From positions 152,324 through 202,260 of the forward strand of contig BFEA01000121.1 of assembly GCA_003427395.1 (NCBI GenBank): DNA of 49,937 nt. The letters are read 5' to 3'. Every line of letters begins with the position of its first letter. Within the stretch, counting starts at the first letter, position 1. Of this stretch, positions 22,434-32,567 are shown in pieces. The position numbers and the translations under genes were made by a program. This DNA comes from Chara braunii. Its lineage: Eukaryota; Streptophyta; Charophyceae; Charales; Characeae. The notes below the pieces were generated by a model. That model was not told where the DNA came from. It did no database searches and saw only the letters and a program-made list of their open reading frames with translations.

Positions 22434-23010
22434 TCAAATCTTCTTACCTTCCTTGGTCCTGAAGTAACACTTAACACAATCGACGTATTGAGAGACAATG
22501 ATTGTGCTCTTGTCAGCCACTGTAAACGTGATTGGTCTAGTTAAATCCTTTACCTTCATTCTCAGATGCAACTTTCGAATTGCCTTCTCTGAGATATAAG
22601 ACCGCGTTGATCCCGGATCTAACAAGGCACCTACTCGCGTGTGCGCAATCTCAACATCCGCGATCATTAACTCACCCTTGGACTTTGTTTTCTTCGCCCA
22701 CAAACTCCTTAGTGCTATTAGTCCATTGTCGAGCTCGTCAAGGGAATTGTCCAGTGACACAGAACAAAGGACTGTGTCAGCGTGGTCTGGACGACGGGCG
22801 GAAGAAGAGCCATCCTCTGCCTTAAGAGTCAAAGGGATAGAAGGGGTTACAAACACCTTTCCTTTATCTTTGTCTAATCCCTTCGACTCAGTAGGAGCAG
22901 ATGGTACTCCTACCGGCTGCTCGCTTTTGGATTTCGAATAAGCGGGCACCAGGCTATCACGTGTCCCACGACACCACACTTTAGGCACTGACGATTCTCC
23001 ATTTTGGACT
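22434..23010 (-). pseudogene. pro: Element 2 protease region
   Basis: Lies in the -1 frame relative to gag; the frame opens at a GTG at 23123. The retropepsin motif reads ALLDPGSTRSYIS, with Pro replacing the Ser/Thr of D-S/T-G. An in-frame TGA at 22434 separates it from the RT segment, though the same frame continues as FLKEKNLAFDLILGMDWHG, the conserved linker after retropepsin. Confidence 0.75.
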
Positions 23011-24669
23011 GCCATTCCTCTCGAGTCATATTCATCTTTTCCCAAGCCCTTCTGAATGCAATACCGGGGTGCTCGAGAAACGAGCGTGGCCTCTTCTTCT
23101 TTTTCCACTGGTTCTGGCCTCACTTGCTGGCCATGACAGCAGGGACGTTACCCTTCCCGGACTCGCTGCTTCCATTACCTCCTCCTCCCTCAAACTCGTC
23201 GAGGGGTAATTTCTCTACAATCTCGTCATCAAATAGCACAAGCATGTTGTCCTGGCGCTTTTGCCGCCGAAGGACCCGTTTGCCATATCCTCCTACCGGT
23301 CCCGACATAACTACCGAAGCGTAAGACTCTTTTGCCTGCGCGGTCATCTGCTCTCGTTGGAGAGCGAGATCGCGAAATTGCTGATAGTTATACTTTCCTA
23401 ACTTTGATTCCGCCACGAGTTGTCCACGGATAGGCTAAGGCAAATCACGTGAATAGATATAAAGGACCTGGTTATCCTGAAGATTCAGTCCAGGTATCTG
23501 CAACAGACGACACATTTCCTCACGAGACAAGGCATCAACAAAAGTCCAACGCTTTTCACCTATGGTGGTGAGTTCATCGAAAGCCTTAGTGGTTGTCGTC
23601 TTGTCAAGGAATCTCTCCATGATTTTTGGGAGAAACTGCCTCAACAACAGGGTCTTAGACCACTCACCTATGTCCTCAAAGCCAACGGCATTGGCTTCGG
23701 GCAACACCCATTCCTTGGCCACTCCTCCCAGACAAGACGTGGGGAAAGCAACCTGACTTTCAGGCTCGACGGGTGCATTGCCACAATAAGTCTGTATTTC
23801 GGCGATCCACAACAACAAATTTTCTTCCTTTTTGTTGCTGTAGGTAAACGACAATTTCGTTTTAATCTTTTCTTTCTTTTTCGGCTTTTCCGCTTCCTTA
23901 ACCGGTTCTTCTTTCTTAGCCGGTTCTTCTTTCTTGTTGGCCGGTTCTTCTTTCTTCTTGACCGATTCTTCATTCTTTCCTGCCGGTTCCGCGGACTCCT
24001 ACTTCGAGGGTCCGGGTTTGTCCTCCTTCCGCATTGCATCATTCAAAAGTTTCTCTTGGGATATTTTTTTTCTACCTCCCCCTTCTTCTCCTCCTCAAAA
24101 CTCACCTTGTCCTTACCTTTCATCATTCTCATCAATGAGACAGTATTGGAGTCTATTTTCTTTTCAAGATGAACAAGATAAGCCATAATAGATTGCAACA
24201 CAGACGACATGTCAGTCTCAACTTCCTCGAAGTGAAACCGCTCCTTCATTTCCTCCAACATCTTTTCTTGTTGTTCTCTCTCTTCAATTTTTCTTCTCTC
24301 TTCCCTCAAGGTATTCTCTAATTGTTTGACATTTTCCTCCATTAGTTCCACAGACAGTTGTGGTTCCACTTGCTTTCCTTCTTTCTTGTCTTCTTCTTTT
24401 CCTTTTCGGTCTATTCTTTCCCGTTCCTCGGCGACAAATCGATCAAGAGCATTACGCCCTTGTCTAATGAGTTCCTCGACTCGCTGCCCGGTTTTCAACA
24501 TCTGAACACTAGTTTCCGCGGCCTCAAGTTCACCCTCTGTTGCTGGCAGGTTGAACTGTCCGTGAATGTATTGTTCAGCTGCTGGTCCGACACCGTGCAT
24601 CTCACCAAGGAGCTGGCGAAGGAGGCCGACCAAAGTCTGCATCCTTGCATCAATCTGTCCACTGTCCAT
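22910..24669 (-). pseudogene. gag: Element 2 gag, decayed
   Basis: Starts at an ATG at 24669. The first 200 residues are a charged, Glu/Lys-rich coiled-coil-like region. A frameshift in an A8 run (24064-24071) moves the frame into a KKEEPAKKEEP repeat linker and then the capsid-like region (SFTYSNKKEENLLLWIAEIQ to QDNQVLYIYSRDLP). In-frame stops fall near 24001, at 23435 and at 23120. An intact CCHC knuckle, CLKCGVVGHVIAWC, lies near 22946-22987, and the frame closes at a TAG at 22910-22912. Apart from those lesions it is open, so the gag structure is clear. Confidence 0.75.
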
Positions 24670-24920
24670 GCGTCTTGAGGTCCCCTACTTCTTCATCAGC
24701 GTAGACTATGAGAGGGATAGGAAAGAAGAGAAGTGGAATAAATCGCGTCAAGATGGAGGCACGCAGGCATTTCCAAAGAGAGTTCATTTTGCGTGCGTGT
24801 ATTTACTGCACAATAAATATAGAAACAAATTTCCAAGTCTTTCCTGAGTTCTAACTTTGCTGTCTATTATTTGTGATGACACTCTACAACCACAGGTACC
24901 GCAGCCACGGCCAGTGTGAT
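24670..24920. other. Remnant of element 2 leader
   Basis: Sequence between the gag start of element 2 and the LTR boundary of element 3. No PBS or LTR end is visible, so the 5' LTR of element 2 seems to be lost, perhaps displaced by element 3. No gene. Confidence 0.4.
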
Positions 24921-25594
24921 TGTTACATGCCCAGTTGGGCGATGTACATATAAACCGAGGATCCGCAATGTGATAAAAAGGACTGAATGGACAATGCTGT
25001 GCAAGTGGAATCTCAACAAGCAATGTGCATTCCGATACATATAAAATGGTGCTTTATATCGCAGGGAAGACTTTAGATACAAGTCCTGACCTGACCGAGA
25101 CTGACCTCTTTCACGTAGTACAAGGTAGCGAAACAGAATGCTAGAATACTAAGGACTAGGGTCAGTCCTATATAGTGCTGGCCTGTCCAGGAGGCTACTC
25201 TTGCCAATGCCTCAACGTGCCAGACCCTGGGGTTGAAGCTCAAACAAAGGTTGTCTTGAAAATAGGCCAAAAATAGCTTGAGCTAAAATCCTGGTCTGGT
25301 GCCCGAGTTTCAGGGCAGGTCGGTCTTATGAGGGCCCGAAAATGGCCCTCGTTTTAGGCTGAAAACACTCAGGGCCGGAAAGGCCCTGATTTAGCCTGAA
25401 ACAACACAGGGCCTGTAGGCCCTTGTTTTCAGGCTTTCAGGCTGAAACGACACAGGGCTTGTAGGCCCTTGTTTTCAGGCTTTCAAGCTGAAACGACACA
25501 GGGCCTGTAGGCCCTTGTTTTCAGGCTTTTGGCCTGAAAACGTCACGGGCCTGGAAATGGCACGTGCAGCCTGTTGCAGGCACAGCATGTAACA
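24921..25594 (-). repeat. Element 3 3' LTR
   Basis: 674 bp with perfect 10-bp inverted ends, TGTTACATGC and GCATGTAACA. The inner end abuts the PPT directly. The first 186 bp on plus match 31868-32052. The part near 25330-25515 contains repeated GGGCC hairpins in 46-bp tandem units. Confidence 0.9.
25330..25515. repeat. 46-bp tandem units with GGGCC hairpins inside the LTR
   Basis: Stems: GAGGGCC 25330-25336 with GGCCCTC 25344-25350; AGGGCC 25371-25376 with GGCCCT 25382-25387; AGGGCC 25408-25413 with GGCCCT 25418-25423; AGGGCT 25454-25459 with GGCCCT 25464-25469 (one G.T-type change); AGGGCC 25500-25505 with GGCCCT 25510-25515. The last three share the TGTA loop and a 46-bp period containing ACACAGGGC and TTTTCAGGCTTT. 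Confidence 0.8.
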
Positions 25595-25607
25595 CCCCCC
25601 ACTCCTT
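25595..25607 (-). promoter_or_regulatory. Element 3 polypurine tract
   Basis: On minus, AAGGAGTGGGGGG lies immediately before the TGTTACATGC start of the 3' LTR and overlaps the TAA that ends the chromodomain frame. This is the expected site of plus-strand priming in reverse transcription. Confidence 0.85.
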
Positions 25608-26410
25608 ATGAAGTCAAGCCGGGTCGAGGGCGAAGCTGGCGATCTGAAGGTGGAACCTGGACGCGGGTGCGACGTGGAGCCGAAGATACCGGCTTGCCTT
25701 GCATTTTGCGTTCGTAGCGTGCGAGAACGTCCGGAGCTGTTGCTTGGAGTTCCGCACGGGTCAGCCAACGGTCAACTTTGTGAGTGCAGTACGCAAAATG
25801 TACCAAGTACTCGGTTGGCCTGTTGCCGTAGTGTTGCTGGGAGATGATGTCGCCGACCTCCTGAAAACCGTCCATAGAGGGTGGGTCTTGCGAACGTCGC
25901 CCGGGAAAATCGTCATGCTCCGCTGGCGTGTAAAGAGCCAACTTGGAGCAATGAAAGACTGGGTAGACGGGCAAGTGGGCGGGCACCTGAATAGTGAAGG
26001 AAGGTCCTTCGGGTGCATCCCCAGCGGGTGCCACGATCGGCCAGGGCCCCATCCGTTTCGGGAGGAGCTTGCGAGAAATATCTTGTTCAAGGCTGAATTC
26101 CGCGGCGGAAACCCAAACGAGATCACCGGTGCGGAATGGGCAAGGAAGACGCTGACGATTGGCCTATTGGCTCATGCGTTGTTGTGTCTTGGCCATCTGG
26201 TCGCGTGCCTTGACAAGTAGCTCTCGCATCCGACGCAAGAAAAGAAGATGGTCGTCGCTCTCGGCCGTTCCTGAATGATTGTGACCAACGGCGAAGTGAC
26301 CGGCGAGCCGTGCTCGAACTCGAAGGGCGACATCACGATAGTCGGGTGGATGGACAAGTTGTAGGCCAACTCGACATCTGGCAGTTGCTCAACCCAATCC
26401 TTCTAGTCGA
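25606..26410 (-). pseudogene. Element 3 integrase C-terminus and chromodomain
   Basis: An open frame from about 26052 to the TAA at 25606 encodes MGPWPIVAPAGD (the usual GPWPIV transition), YPVFHCSKLALY, then a chromodomain-like segment (EVGDIISQQHYGN to RWLTRAELQATAPDVLARYE). Upstream, 26172-26369 in another frame carries the conserved NLSIHPTIVMSPFEFEHG stretch after the integrase core. Shifts near 26100-26170 break continuity. Confidence 0.8.
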
Positions 26411-27269
26411 GGCGGATTAGAGTGCGAAGGAGAACCTGTGCGGTTTGATGCGCCCTCTCCGTTTGGCCATCGATTTGGGGGTGGCGAGCCAAACTTGGCT
26501 TGAGAGATGTGCCCCATCGTTTGATGAGCGCCAACCAAAAATTCGGATATGAACCGAGTGTTGAGGTTGCAGACGATCTCTTTGGGGTAACCCTTAGTTC
26601 GAATCCAACCGGCGTAAAGAACCTCGGCCAACTCCGGTGCCTTGGCATGATAGCGAACTTGGTGAGTCGGTCGACCACCGTGAGAATCTCATCGATGCCG
26701 GTCTTGTGCTTGGGGAATGGGCCGGTAATGTACATGGCAATCGCTTCCCTTCGCCGCAAGGGGACCGATAATGGTCCCAACTCGCCGTATGGACGATGGT
26801 TGCAGGATTTGCAGCGTCGGCAAACCTCGCATGACTGGCAATAGCGTGTGACGCCGCCAAGAAGGCCGGGCCACCAAAATCGCTCGTGGAGTCGGCCAAT
26901 TATGCGATTGACTACAAAGTTTCCGGTGGCGGGAGCATCGTGGAACTCACCAAGAAGCCGTGTACGCAAGTGAGGGTCACTCAGTACGCAAAGAAGGTCC
27001 TTCCCCCGTGTGTGGACANGCAAGTACCCCTCTTGGATCCGGTAGTGAGAAGGCGCGGGATTAGGAGAGGAGCAATTCGCGTACTGGTCGGAAAACTCGG
27101 GGTCGACTTGGTAGCTGCGGATGAAGCTGTCCCGCAGGTCGTTGTCGATCTCGAAGGTTGAATAGACCACAATACCATGATCCGGACACCGTGAAAGAGC
27201 ACTTGCAAAACGGTTCAACTTCCCCGGAATGTGATCAGGAAAAAAGTCAAACTGGTCGATTAAAGCCAT
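26389..27269 (-). pseudogene. int: Element 3 RNase H tail and integrase, catalytically dead
   Basis: Begins with the RNase H tail (FDFFPDHIPGKLNRFASALS) and continues into the integrase zinc domain. There EFHDAPATGNFVVN has Asn where a His is expected, although the CEVC pair remains. The first catalytic Asp position reads AMYITGPFP (Tyr for Asp). A frameshift follows FAI, and the alternate frame has IVCNLNTRF where D-R-D-T is expected. The Glu in TDGQTER-type sequence (QIDGQTERAHQ) is present. An N at 27019 lies in this frame. Confidence 0.8.
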
Positions 27270-27334
27270 TCATCGAGCGATGGTGATGTTGACGGTGTCT
27301 TGGGTCTTGTGAAAGACCAACAAATTGTTGTCCG

Positions 27335-28437
27335 TTACCCATCGAAATTGGCTTCGACCAAGGAGGAAGTGAGGCCACCGCTTGAGCGTGTGGACGAAGG
27401 CGAGGAGCTCCTTCTTGCGTGCATCGTCAGTGGAGTGCACGACGAGCACTTTCTTGCTGAAATACTGGACCGGGTGCCCCAGTCCACGCCATCGTGTTGC
27501 TCAAGGACGACACCAATGCCATAGCCAGACGCATCCGCAGTGACGGGCGTAGGCAAAAGCGGGTCGTATATGCGCAAGACCTCCGCAGATAATAGCGCGG
27601 CTTTGAAAGCCAAAAATGATTCATGCGCATCCGCTCCTAAGTCCAACGGCCTATCCTCGCATTGAAGCTTGGTTAAGTGGGCCGCGATCTTCGAGTAACC
27701 CTTGATAAAACGCTGGTAGTAGTCGGCGAGGCCAAGGAATGAACGGACATTCGTGACGTTTCGTGGCTCCGGCCACTCTTGGATGGCTTGAATCTTGTCC
27801 GATAGCGGACTGATGCCCTCCGGTGTGACAAAATGGTCCAAGTATTCCAGCTCTTGCCAGACAAATTCGCACTTGTCGCAGTTGGCCTTGTACTTGGCGC
27901 GGTGGAGCGTTTCCAGCACTCGTCGAAGGTGCTCACGATGATCCTCCAATGACAGGCTATAGACGAGAATATCGTCTAAGTAGACCAGCACGAACCGGTC
28001 CAACATTGCACGAAACTCGTTGGTCATTGCCACTTGAAAGGTCGTCGGGGCGATGGTGAGGCCAAAAGGCGTGACCACGCACTCAAAATGCCCATACCGC
28101 GTCGTGAACGCGGATTTGTAACGATCGTTCTGTCAGATCGAGATTGATGATATCCCGACTTCAAATCCAACTTAGAAAAATACTTTGCGTTGCCCAATCG
28201 CTCAAGAAGATCATCGATGTGAGGCAGAGGCCCCGCATTCTTGATGGTTTGCACGTTGAGCTTGCGGTAATTGATGCACAATCGTAGATTTTGGTTTTTC
28301 TTTCGTAAGAGAACTGGCGCTTCGTATGGAGAGCTACTAGGGCGGATCCAGCCCTTGTCCAACAAATCATCGAGTTGCGAGCGGAGGACCGTAAGCTTCT
28401 CCTCGCTCATGCGATAAATACAACCTTTCGGCGGCAC
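27335..28437 (-). pseudogene. RT: Element 3 reverse transcriptase and RNase H
   Basis: 28024-28437 carries [16 protein letters not shown] through [11 protein letters not shown] shift near 28130 moves to 27335-28078, with [15 protein letters not shown] and an intact YLDD (VLVYLDDILVYS). The RNase H start TADASGYGIGVVLEQ keeps its first Asp, and the frame then breaks near 27480. Polymerase residues are intact in sequence but split by a frameshift. Confidence 0.85.
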
Positions 28438-29566
28438 GGCACCGGCCTCAAGAATGATCTGTGAGAGATTGGCTGATCCCGCACCACACCGGTAGGTGAC
28501 TCGAAGATGTCGGCGAACTTGTCAAGCAACCGCACCACACGGGGGTCCGAAGACAAGTCCGTGGGTGAAGAGTCGGCTACCGCGACAGTCCGTAGGAAGC
28601 ATAGGCCGATTTCGTCGGGCTGCTCGTAAGCACAAGTAACCCGGAATGATTTGGCCGTTACCACTTGGCAACGAATCGAAGGGTGCGGAAGAGGAATAGT
28701 ACACAAAACTTCGGCGCCGAAGGCGTCGTGAACGGTAAGAGTCCGCCGGTGGAAGTTGACCGTGTGATCCACACTTGCAAGCCAAGGCATTCCCCAAATA
28801 ATGTCGAAGTCTGTGTCCAAAATGTCAAATGTCACCGGTTCGCATGCATGAGGTGTACATCGGTACGGCCTCGATGTAGCGGTCGATAAGTTGCTGCGTC
28901 CTTCCGTCCGCCATCTCGATCGTCGTCGGGTTTGCCTTCATTGAACTTGTGCACCAAGGTCATCCTTTTGCATAAAGGCTTGGCTCATAAAATTGCGAGA
29001 CGCACTGCTATCCAGCAAAGCGCTGTCGGACGCTTGCCCAACTTGGATGCGGACATAGAGGAGCGGTGCGTTGTTGTCGTCGTACCGCTGATTGGGAAAC
29101 TTGCGGGCCACCTTGGTAACATACGCAAGAATGTCCCCCACTGCGACTTCGTCATCCGCCGGTGAAGTTGGTGGTGCATAGAAGGATAAGTACGTATGAA
29201 GATGAGAGCATAGTGCTGCACATTGAGGTCCCGACAAGCGGTCCATGGTCGGGAGAGGAAGCCATGCGAAATCCTCGGACGTGAGCGGGTCCAATACTTC
29301 TATGTTGAACTTGCACGCAGAATCCCGTGAAGAACCACTTGAAGACGATAAGTTCCCGTTGTCGGACGGAGAAGATGTCGCACACACGTCTTGTCCTTGA
29401 GCATGAGTACCCAGCGTAGGAACGAGTCGGGCAGCATACTCCTTAAAAGAATAAACAAGAGGAAGACTATCGACTTCCGCATGTGCCTCGGAACGAAGGG
29501 CGGTCACCCGCGAAGCGACCGGTTCCGAAGGCGTCGAGAGTGTCGTCGAGTCGCTCCCGACGGTGC
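28407..29566 (-). pseudogene. pro: Element 3 protease region of pol
   Basis: Two blocks in the frame that is -1 to gag. 28938-29507 (open from the junction at about 29566) contains a DPLTSEDFAWLPLP motif also found in element 4, and the retropepsin site ALLDSSASRNFMS, where Gly of D-S-G is Ser. 28407-28835 carries FDILDTDFDIIWGMPWLASV, the conserved segment before RT. The frame is interrupted between 28835 and 28938. Confidence 0.8.
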
Positions 29567-29576
29567 TCAGTTTTCC
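29532..29576 (-). promoter_or_regulatory. Element 3 gag-pol frameshift region (mutated heptamer)
   Basis: On minus the gag frame ends TCG GAA AAC TGA, so the heptamer is GGAAAAC (29570-29576), one base from the GGGAAAC of element 4. A stem of CGTCGGGAG (29554-29562) with CTCTCGACG (29532-29540), nine pairs with one G.T, begins about 7 nt after the heptamer, a typical distance for -1 frameshift signals. Pol is in the -1 frame. Confidence 0.6.
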
Positions 29577-30975
29577 GATTTGCCTTTGCCTTTCGACTGG
29601 CCGGCCATTGTGTCGTGTTGATCGCTGTTACACCACAGACAATAGCGGAATCTCGTGCGTGCCTTGTACGCTGATTCAGAGAGACCGTAATGGGACCATG
29701 GGGCTGGAGCTGCTGCGTCGGGCCCGGGGCTAGATGCGGTGTTTGTCTTTGTCTTGCCGCGTCCTCGGCCTTTGCCGGGGCGGCCACCTTCCCGGGCAGC
29801 TGCGAGTCTGTCTCCTTCATTAGCAGACACGGCCTCACTCGTTTGGTCGCTTGGCGTTGCCGCCACGACCACGGCCACTTGCTGATCTCTGCTCAGGCCT
29901 GGCGCAGACGAACGCTGAAGATTCTTGGCCTTGTCAAAAAGTTTTGTCGGTGTCGTCAGGGTGTCCTCGACGTGAGTCAAGGCATTGCCCAACGTCGGAC
30001 ACGACCTCGAGATGAAGTAGTGTTTGATGGCTTTGAAGCCCATTTGGATGTCTGGGACGGATGTCAAGCGTTGGTACTCGGCAATGCAGTCGACACTCGG
30101 CAGTGTGCCTTGTTCGAAGACCATCAGCTTGTCCATTGCCTTGATCTCCGACGGCTTTACTTGGAACCGCTTATGCCACGCCGCCTTCAGATCATCCCAG
30201 ATGATGTTGGTATGCAAGTCGACAGCTACCACTCCGTACTTGGACAAGAGATTGTCCAACCATGCTTGGCATGCGCCCCTTGACCGGGAGTACAAGTACC
30301 CGTGGTGCTTGTGTTCTTTGACGTGGTGTAGCTGCAGTGTGAGCTCGAACTTGAGGAACCATGAAATCGGATCTGTCTTCGTCGAGTCGTACTCCAACTG
30401 TTGCGTTGCGGTTTGCTGTAACTGCACGCCGTCCTTGAGGGAGCCGACGTCCATCTCCAATGCCTCGAGGCGATCGGAGGTGTTGGAAGAGCTAGCATCG
30501 GGGGCGGCGACGGGTCGCTGCTCCAGCTGCCGGAGGCGGCTGTGGACTTGAGTCAGCGCGTCGTCCAGGGTGTGGATGTCCTCCTGCAGTGTAATGCATG
30601 TTGCCAGGAGGTCCGTGAGATGGGAGAGGAGTGAGCGATCTTGTTTTCACTCTCTTCCATCTTGCCATTCTCGGCCTCGGCCTGCCAATCCGCTGCCATT
30701 GTGAGCAAAGCTTGCTCTCCGCTGAATATCGTCTCGCGACGTTGAACTCGTTCTTCATCGGCAGCCTTTGCTGCTGCCTCATCATGCTGGCGCTGCTGTT
30801 CAATTGCCAGCAGACGTGCCTTCTCGGCGTCCTCTGCCTTCTTCTTTGCTGCAGCTGCTACTGCATCCGACCGTTGCTTAGCTTCGGTAATTAGAAGCAG
30901 CATCCGGGCCAGATAGGCCTCGTCCGTTTCCCTGGACTTCTGGTCCATAACAGTTGTTTGTGAGCGCAAAAGCAT
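29567..30975 (-). pseudogene. gag: Element 3 gag
   Basis: The N-terminal part (30640-30975) is an Ala/Glu/Lys/Gln-rich coiled-coil-like region (EAKQRSDAVAAAAKKKAED). A shift near 30630 leads to the second frame, open to the stop at 29567. This includes a leucine heptad-like stretch (TLDDALTQVHSRLRQLEQ), the capsid-like region (SWFLKFELTLQLHHVKEHKH to LTSVPDIQMGFKAIKHYF) and a C-terminal knuckle CLWCNSDQHDTMAG, where Gly replaces the final Cys. Element 4 has the intact version. Confidence 0.75.
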
Positions 30976-30989
30976 AGACCAGGCCGGGG

Positions 30990-31100
30990 GCCTGCTGACG
31001 TGGTACTCTGTGCTGTTGACGTGGCACTACTGTCGGTTGTCGTGGCCTGCTGACATGTCTTGCTGACGTGTCCTGCTGAAGTGGTCTGCTGACGTGGCAA
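30990..31100 (-). promoter_or_regulatory. Cluster of TGACG (bZIP-type) motifs in element 3 leader
   Basis: On plus, TGACG occurs at 30996, 31017, 31064 and 31090, mostly as CTGCTGACGTGG, with degenerate TGACA at 31051 and TGAAG at 31077, spaced 13-26 bp. TGACG is the core recognised by plant TGA-type bZIP factors. Whether it acts as an enhancer or is only a small tandem repeat in the leader is unknown. Confidence 0.4.
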
Positions 31101-31109
31101 ATCACCAAT

Positions 31110-31850
31110 GCTGCCGCAGGGGTTACTCGGAGACAGATAGAGAAGGTAAGACGAGAGGGGGCAACAACATAGGTGGGGAGGGGTGGGTGGGATCAATCGC
31201 CCAGATAAGGAGCCACTAATCAAAAGATAAAAGTTTTGAACTTTGCAAAAAAATTCGAGAAAAAGAAAAAAACACTCGTTTGCAAGTTCGGTAGGTCTCC
31301 CAAATCCCTTGAAGTGCGAAAGTACCAATGAGAAAAACATTTCGAACTTCAGACTGCCAATGATTATCAGGTAGTGAAAATCATAGAACTGCGATTTTTT
31401 TTTTTCTCTTCGAAAAGAAATAACAAGGATTCGGATTTAATTGGATGAGAGTATTTGCAGTTTGGAAAATGGTAGTGCAAGAGGGATTTCCCATACCGTT
31501 ATCTGAAAAACGACTTTCGGAAAACAATATTTTGAATTTCCAAATAACGGGAAATTGCAAAAGGAGATCGAAATTTTCGAGAAAAAGATATTTCGGATTT
31601 CCAACAACGAAATTTCAGATTTTCAGAAGAAAAACGAAGACGGTAATTCAGATGTTGCGCTATTGCGATTTTCCACAACAAAAATAGCAAGAAAACGAAA
31701 TCCTAGAAAAGAAAAAAATTTTGATTTTCAGAAGTGAGGTCAAAATCGTGATTTTGGGGGCTAACGAGTGTGCTCTAATCAATCAATCAAGACTAATCAG
31801 CTACCTAGTCCCCGCACAAGTGTCAGATCAGATTGTCCTGATTCACGTGC
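31110..31850. other. Element 3 untranslated leader
   Basis: AT-rich in 31200-31740, with many TTTTCAGATTTC/GAAATTTCAGA-like motifs at 31440-31735 on both strands. No gene is evident. It separates gag from the PBS. Confidence 0.5.
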
Positions 31851-31865
31851 GGTGTTCCGATACCA
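31851..31865 (-). promoter_or_regulatory. Element 3 primer-binding site
   Basis: TGGTATCGGAACACC on minus, 2 nt from the LTR end at 31868. Its first part matches the TGGTATCAGAGC complementary to the 3' end of plant initiator tRNA-Met with a few differences, so that tRNA is the likely primer. Confidence 0.8.
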
Positions 31866-31867
31866 AC

Positions 31868-32052
31868 TATTACATGCCCAGTTGGGCGATGTACATATAA
31901 ACTGAGGATTCGGAATGTGATAAAAATGACTGAATGGACAATGCAGTGCAAGTGGAATCTCAACAAGCAATGTGCATTCCGATACATACAAAATGGTGCT
32001 TTATAGCGCAGGGAAGACTTTAGATACAAGTCCTGACCTGACCAGGACTGAC
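31868..32052 (-). repeat. Element 3 5' LTR, partial (truncated by gap)
   Basis: Nearly identical to 24921-25106, with terminal G to A (TATTACATGC for TGTTACATGC) and scattered substitutions. The remaining 488 bp should lie in or beyond the 260-N gap; the sequence after the gap (32313 on) does not obviously match the LTR. Confidence 0.85.
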
Positions 32053-32312
32053 NNNNNNNNNNNNNNNNNNNNNNNNNNNNNNNNNNNNNNNNNNNNNNNN
32101 NNNNNNNNNNNNNNNNNNNNNNNNNNNNNNNNNNNNNNNNNNNNNNNNNNNNNNNNNNNNNNNNNNNNNNNNNNNNNNNNNNNNNNNNNNNNNNNNNNNN
32201 NNNNNNNNNNNNNNNNNNNNNNNNNNNNNNNNNNNNNNNNNNNNNNNNNNNNNNNNNNNNNNNNNNNNNNNNNNNNNNNNNNNNNNNNNNNNNNNNNNNN
32301 NNNNNNNNNNNN
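32053..32312. other. Assembly gap (260 N)
   Basis: A run of N. It hides the rest of the element 3 5' LTR and its junction with the next element, so neither the target duplication nor the LTR-LTR divergence of element 3 can be measured completely. Confidence 1.
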
Positions 32313-32349
32313 TGAAGTCCAATGTCGAGTCTGGATCCACATGTCACCA

Positions 32350-32350
<1 letters not shown>

Positions 32351-32385
<35 letters not shown>
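32351..32385. repeat. CT microsatellite
   Basis: About 17 CT dinucleotides immediately after the gap, followed by GA-rich sequence. Confidence 0.9.
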
Positions 32386-32389
<4 letters not shown>

Positions 32390-32567
32390 TCTGCTGATGC
32401 AATGAAGTCAGATAGCGAGAGGGTGAGAAGGAGATGGTGGATTGAGAAGAGGAAGAAGAAGAACTCTCTCTCTCATGTGCCAGGTACTAACCTGTGAAGA
32501 TGGCGATGTGCTGCAGGTACCTCGAAGACGAAGCTGGAGCAATGGCGCTGCAGGTAAGTCCCTCTGG

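Larger units (their letters stand above)
18937..24669 (-). mobile_element. Element 2: chromovirus-type Ty3/gypsy retrotransposon, defective
   Basis: Gag, protease, reverse transcriptase, RNase H, integrase and chromodomain occur in the order typical of Ty3/gypsy chromoviruses, all on minus. No LTR, PBS or PPT is visible. The 5' side stops against the LTR of element 3 at 24921, and the 3' side runs into the minisatellite. At least nine stops interrupt the main frame, and both the RT and protease catalytic motifs carry substitutions. It is an old, inactive copy. Confidence 0.85.
24921..32052 (-). mobile_element. Element 3: chromovirus-type Ty3/gypsy retrotransposon, defective
   Basis: The 3' LTR is at 24921-25594, the PPT at 25595-25607, a broken pol and gag at 25606-30975, a leader at 30976-31850, the PBS at 31851-31865, and the 5' LTR from 31868 into the assembly gap. 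The LTR ends match: TGTTACATGCCCAGTTGGGC at 24921 aligns with TATTACATGCCCAGTTGGGC at 31868, and the next roughly 165 bp are nearly identical. Pol carries multiple frameshifts and lost catalytic residues, so it could move only in trans. Similar protein segments in element 4 show the two are related families. Confidence 0.85.

Noticed and set aside
29690-30551. Plus-strand open frames opposite element 3 gag
   Set aside because: Antisense shadows of the gag frames, with compositions expected from reading the complement.
31823-32402. Open frames spanning the N gap
   Set aside because: They exist only because N translates as unknown residue.
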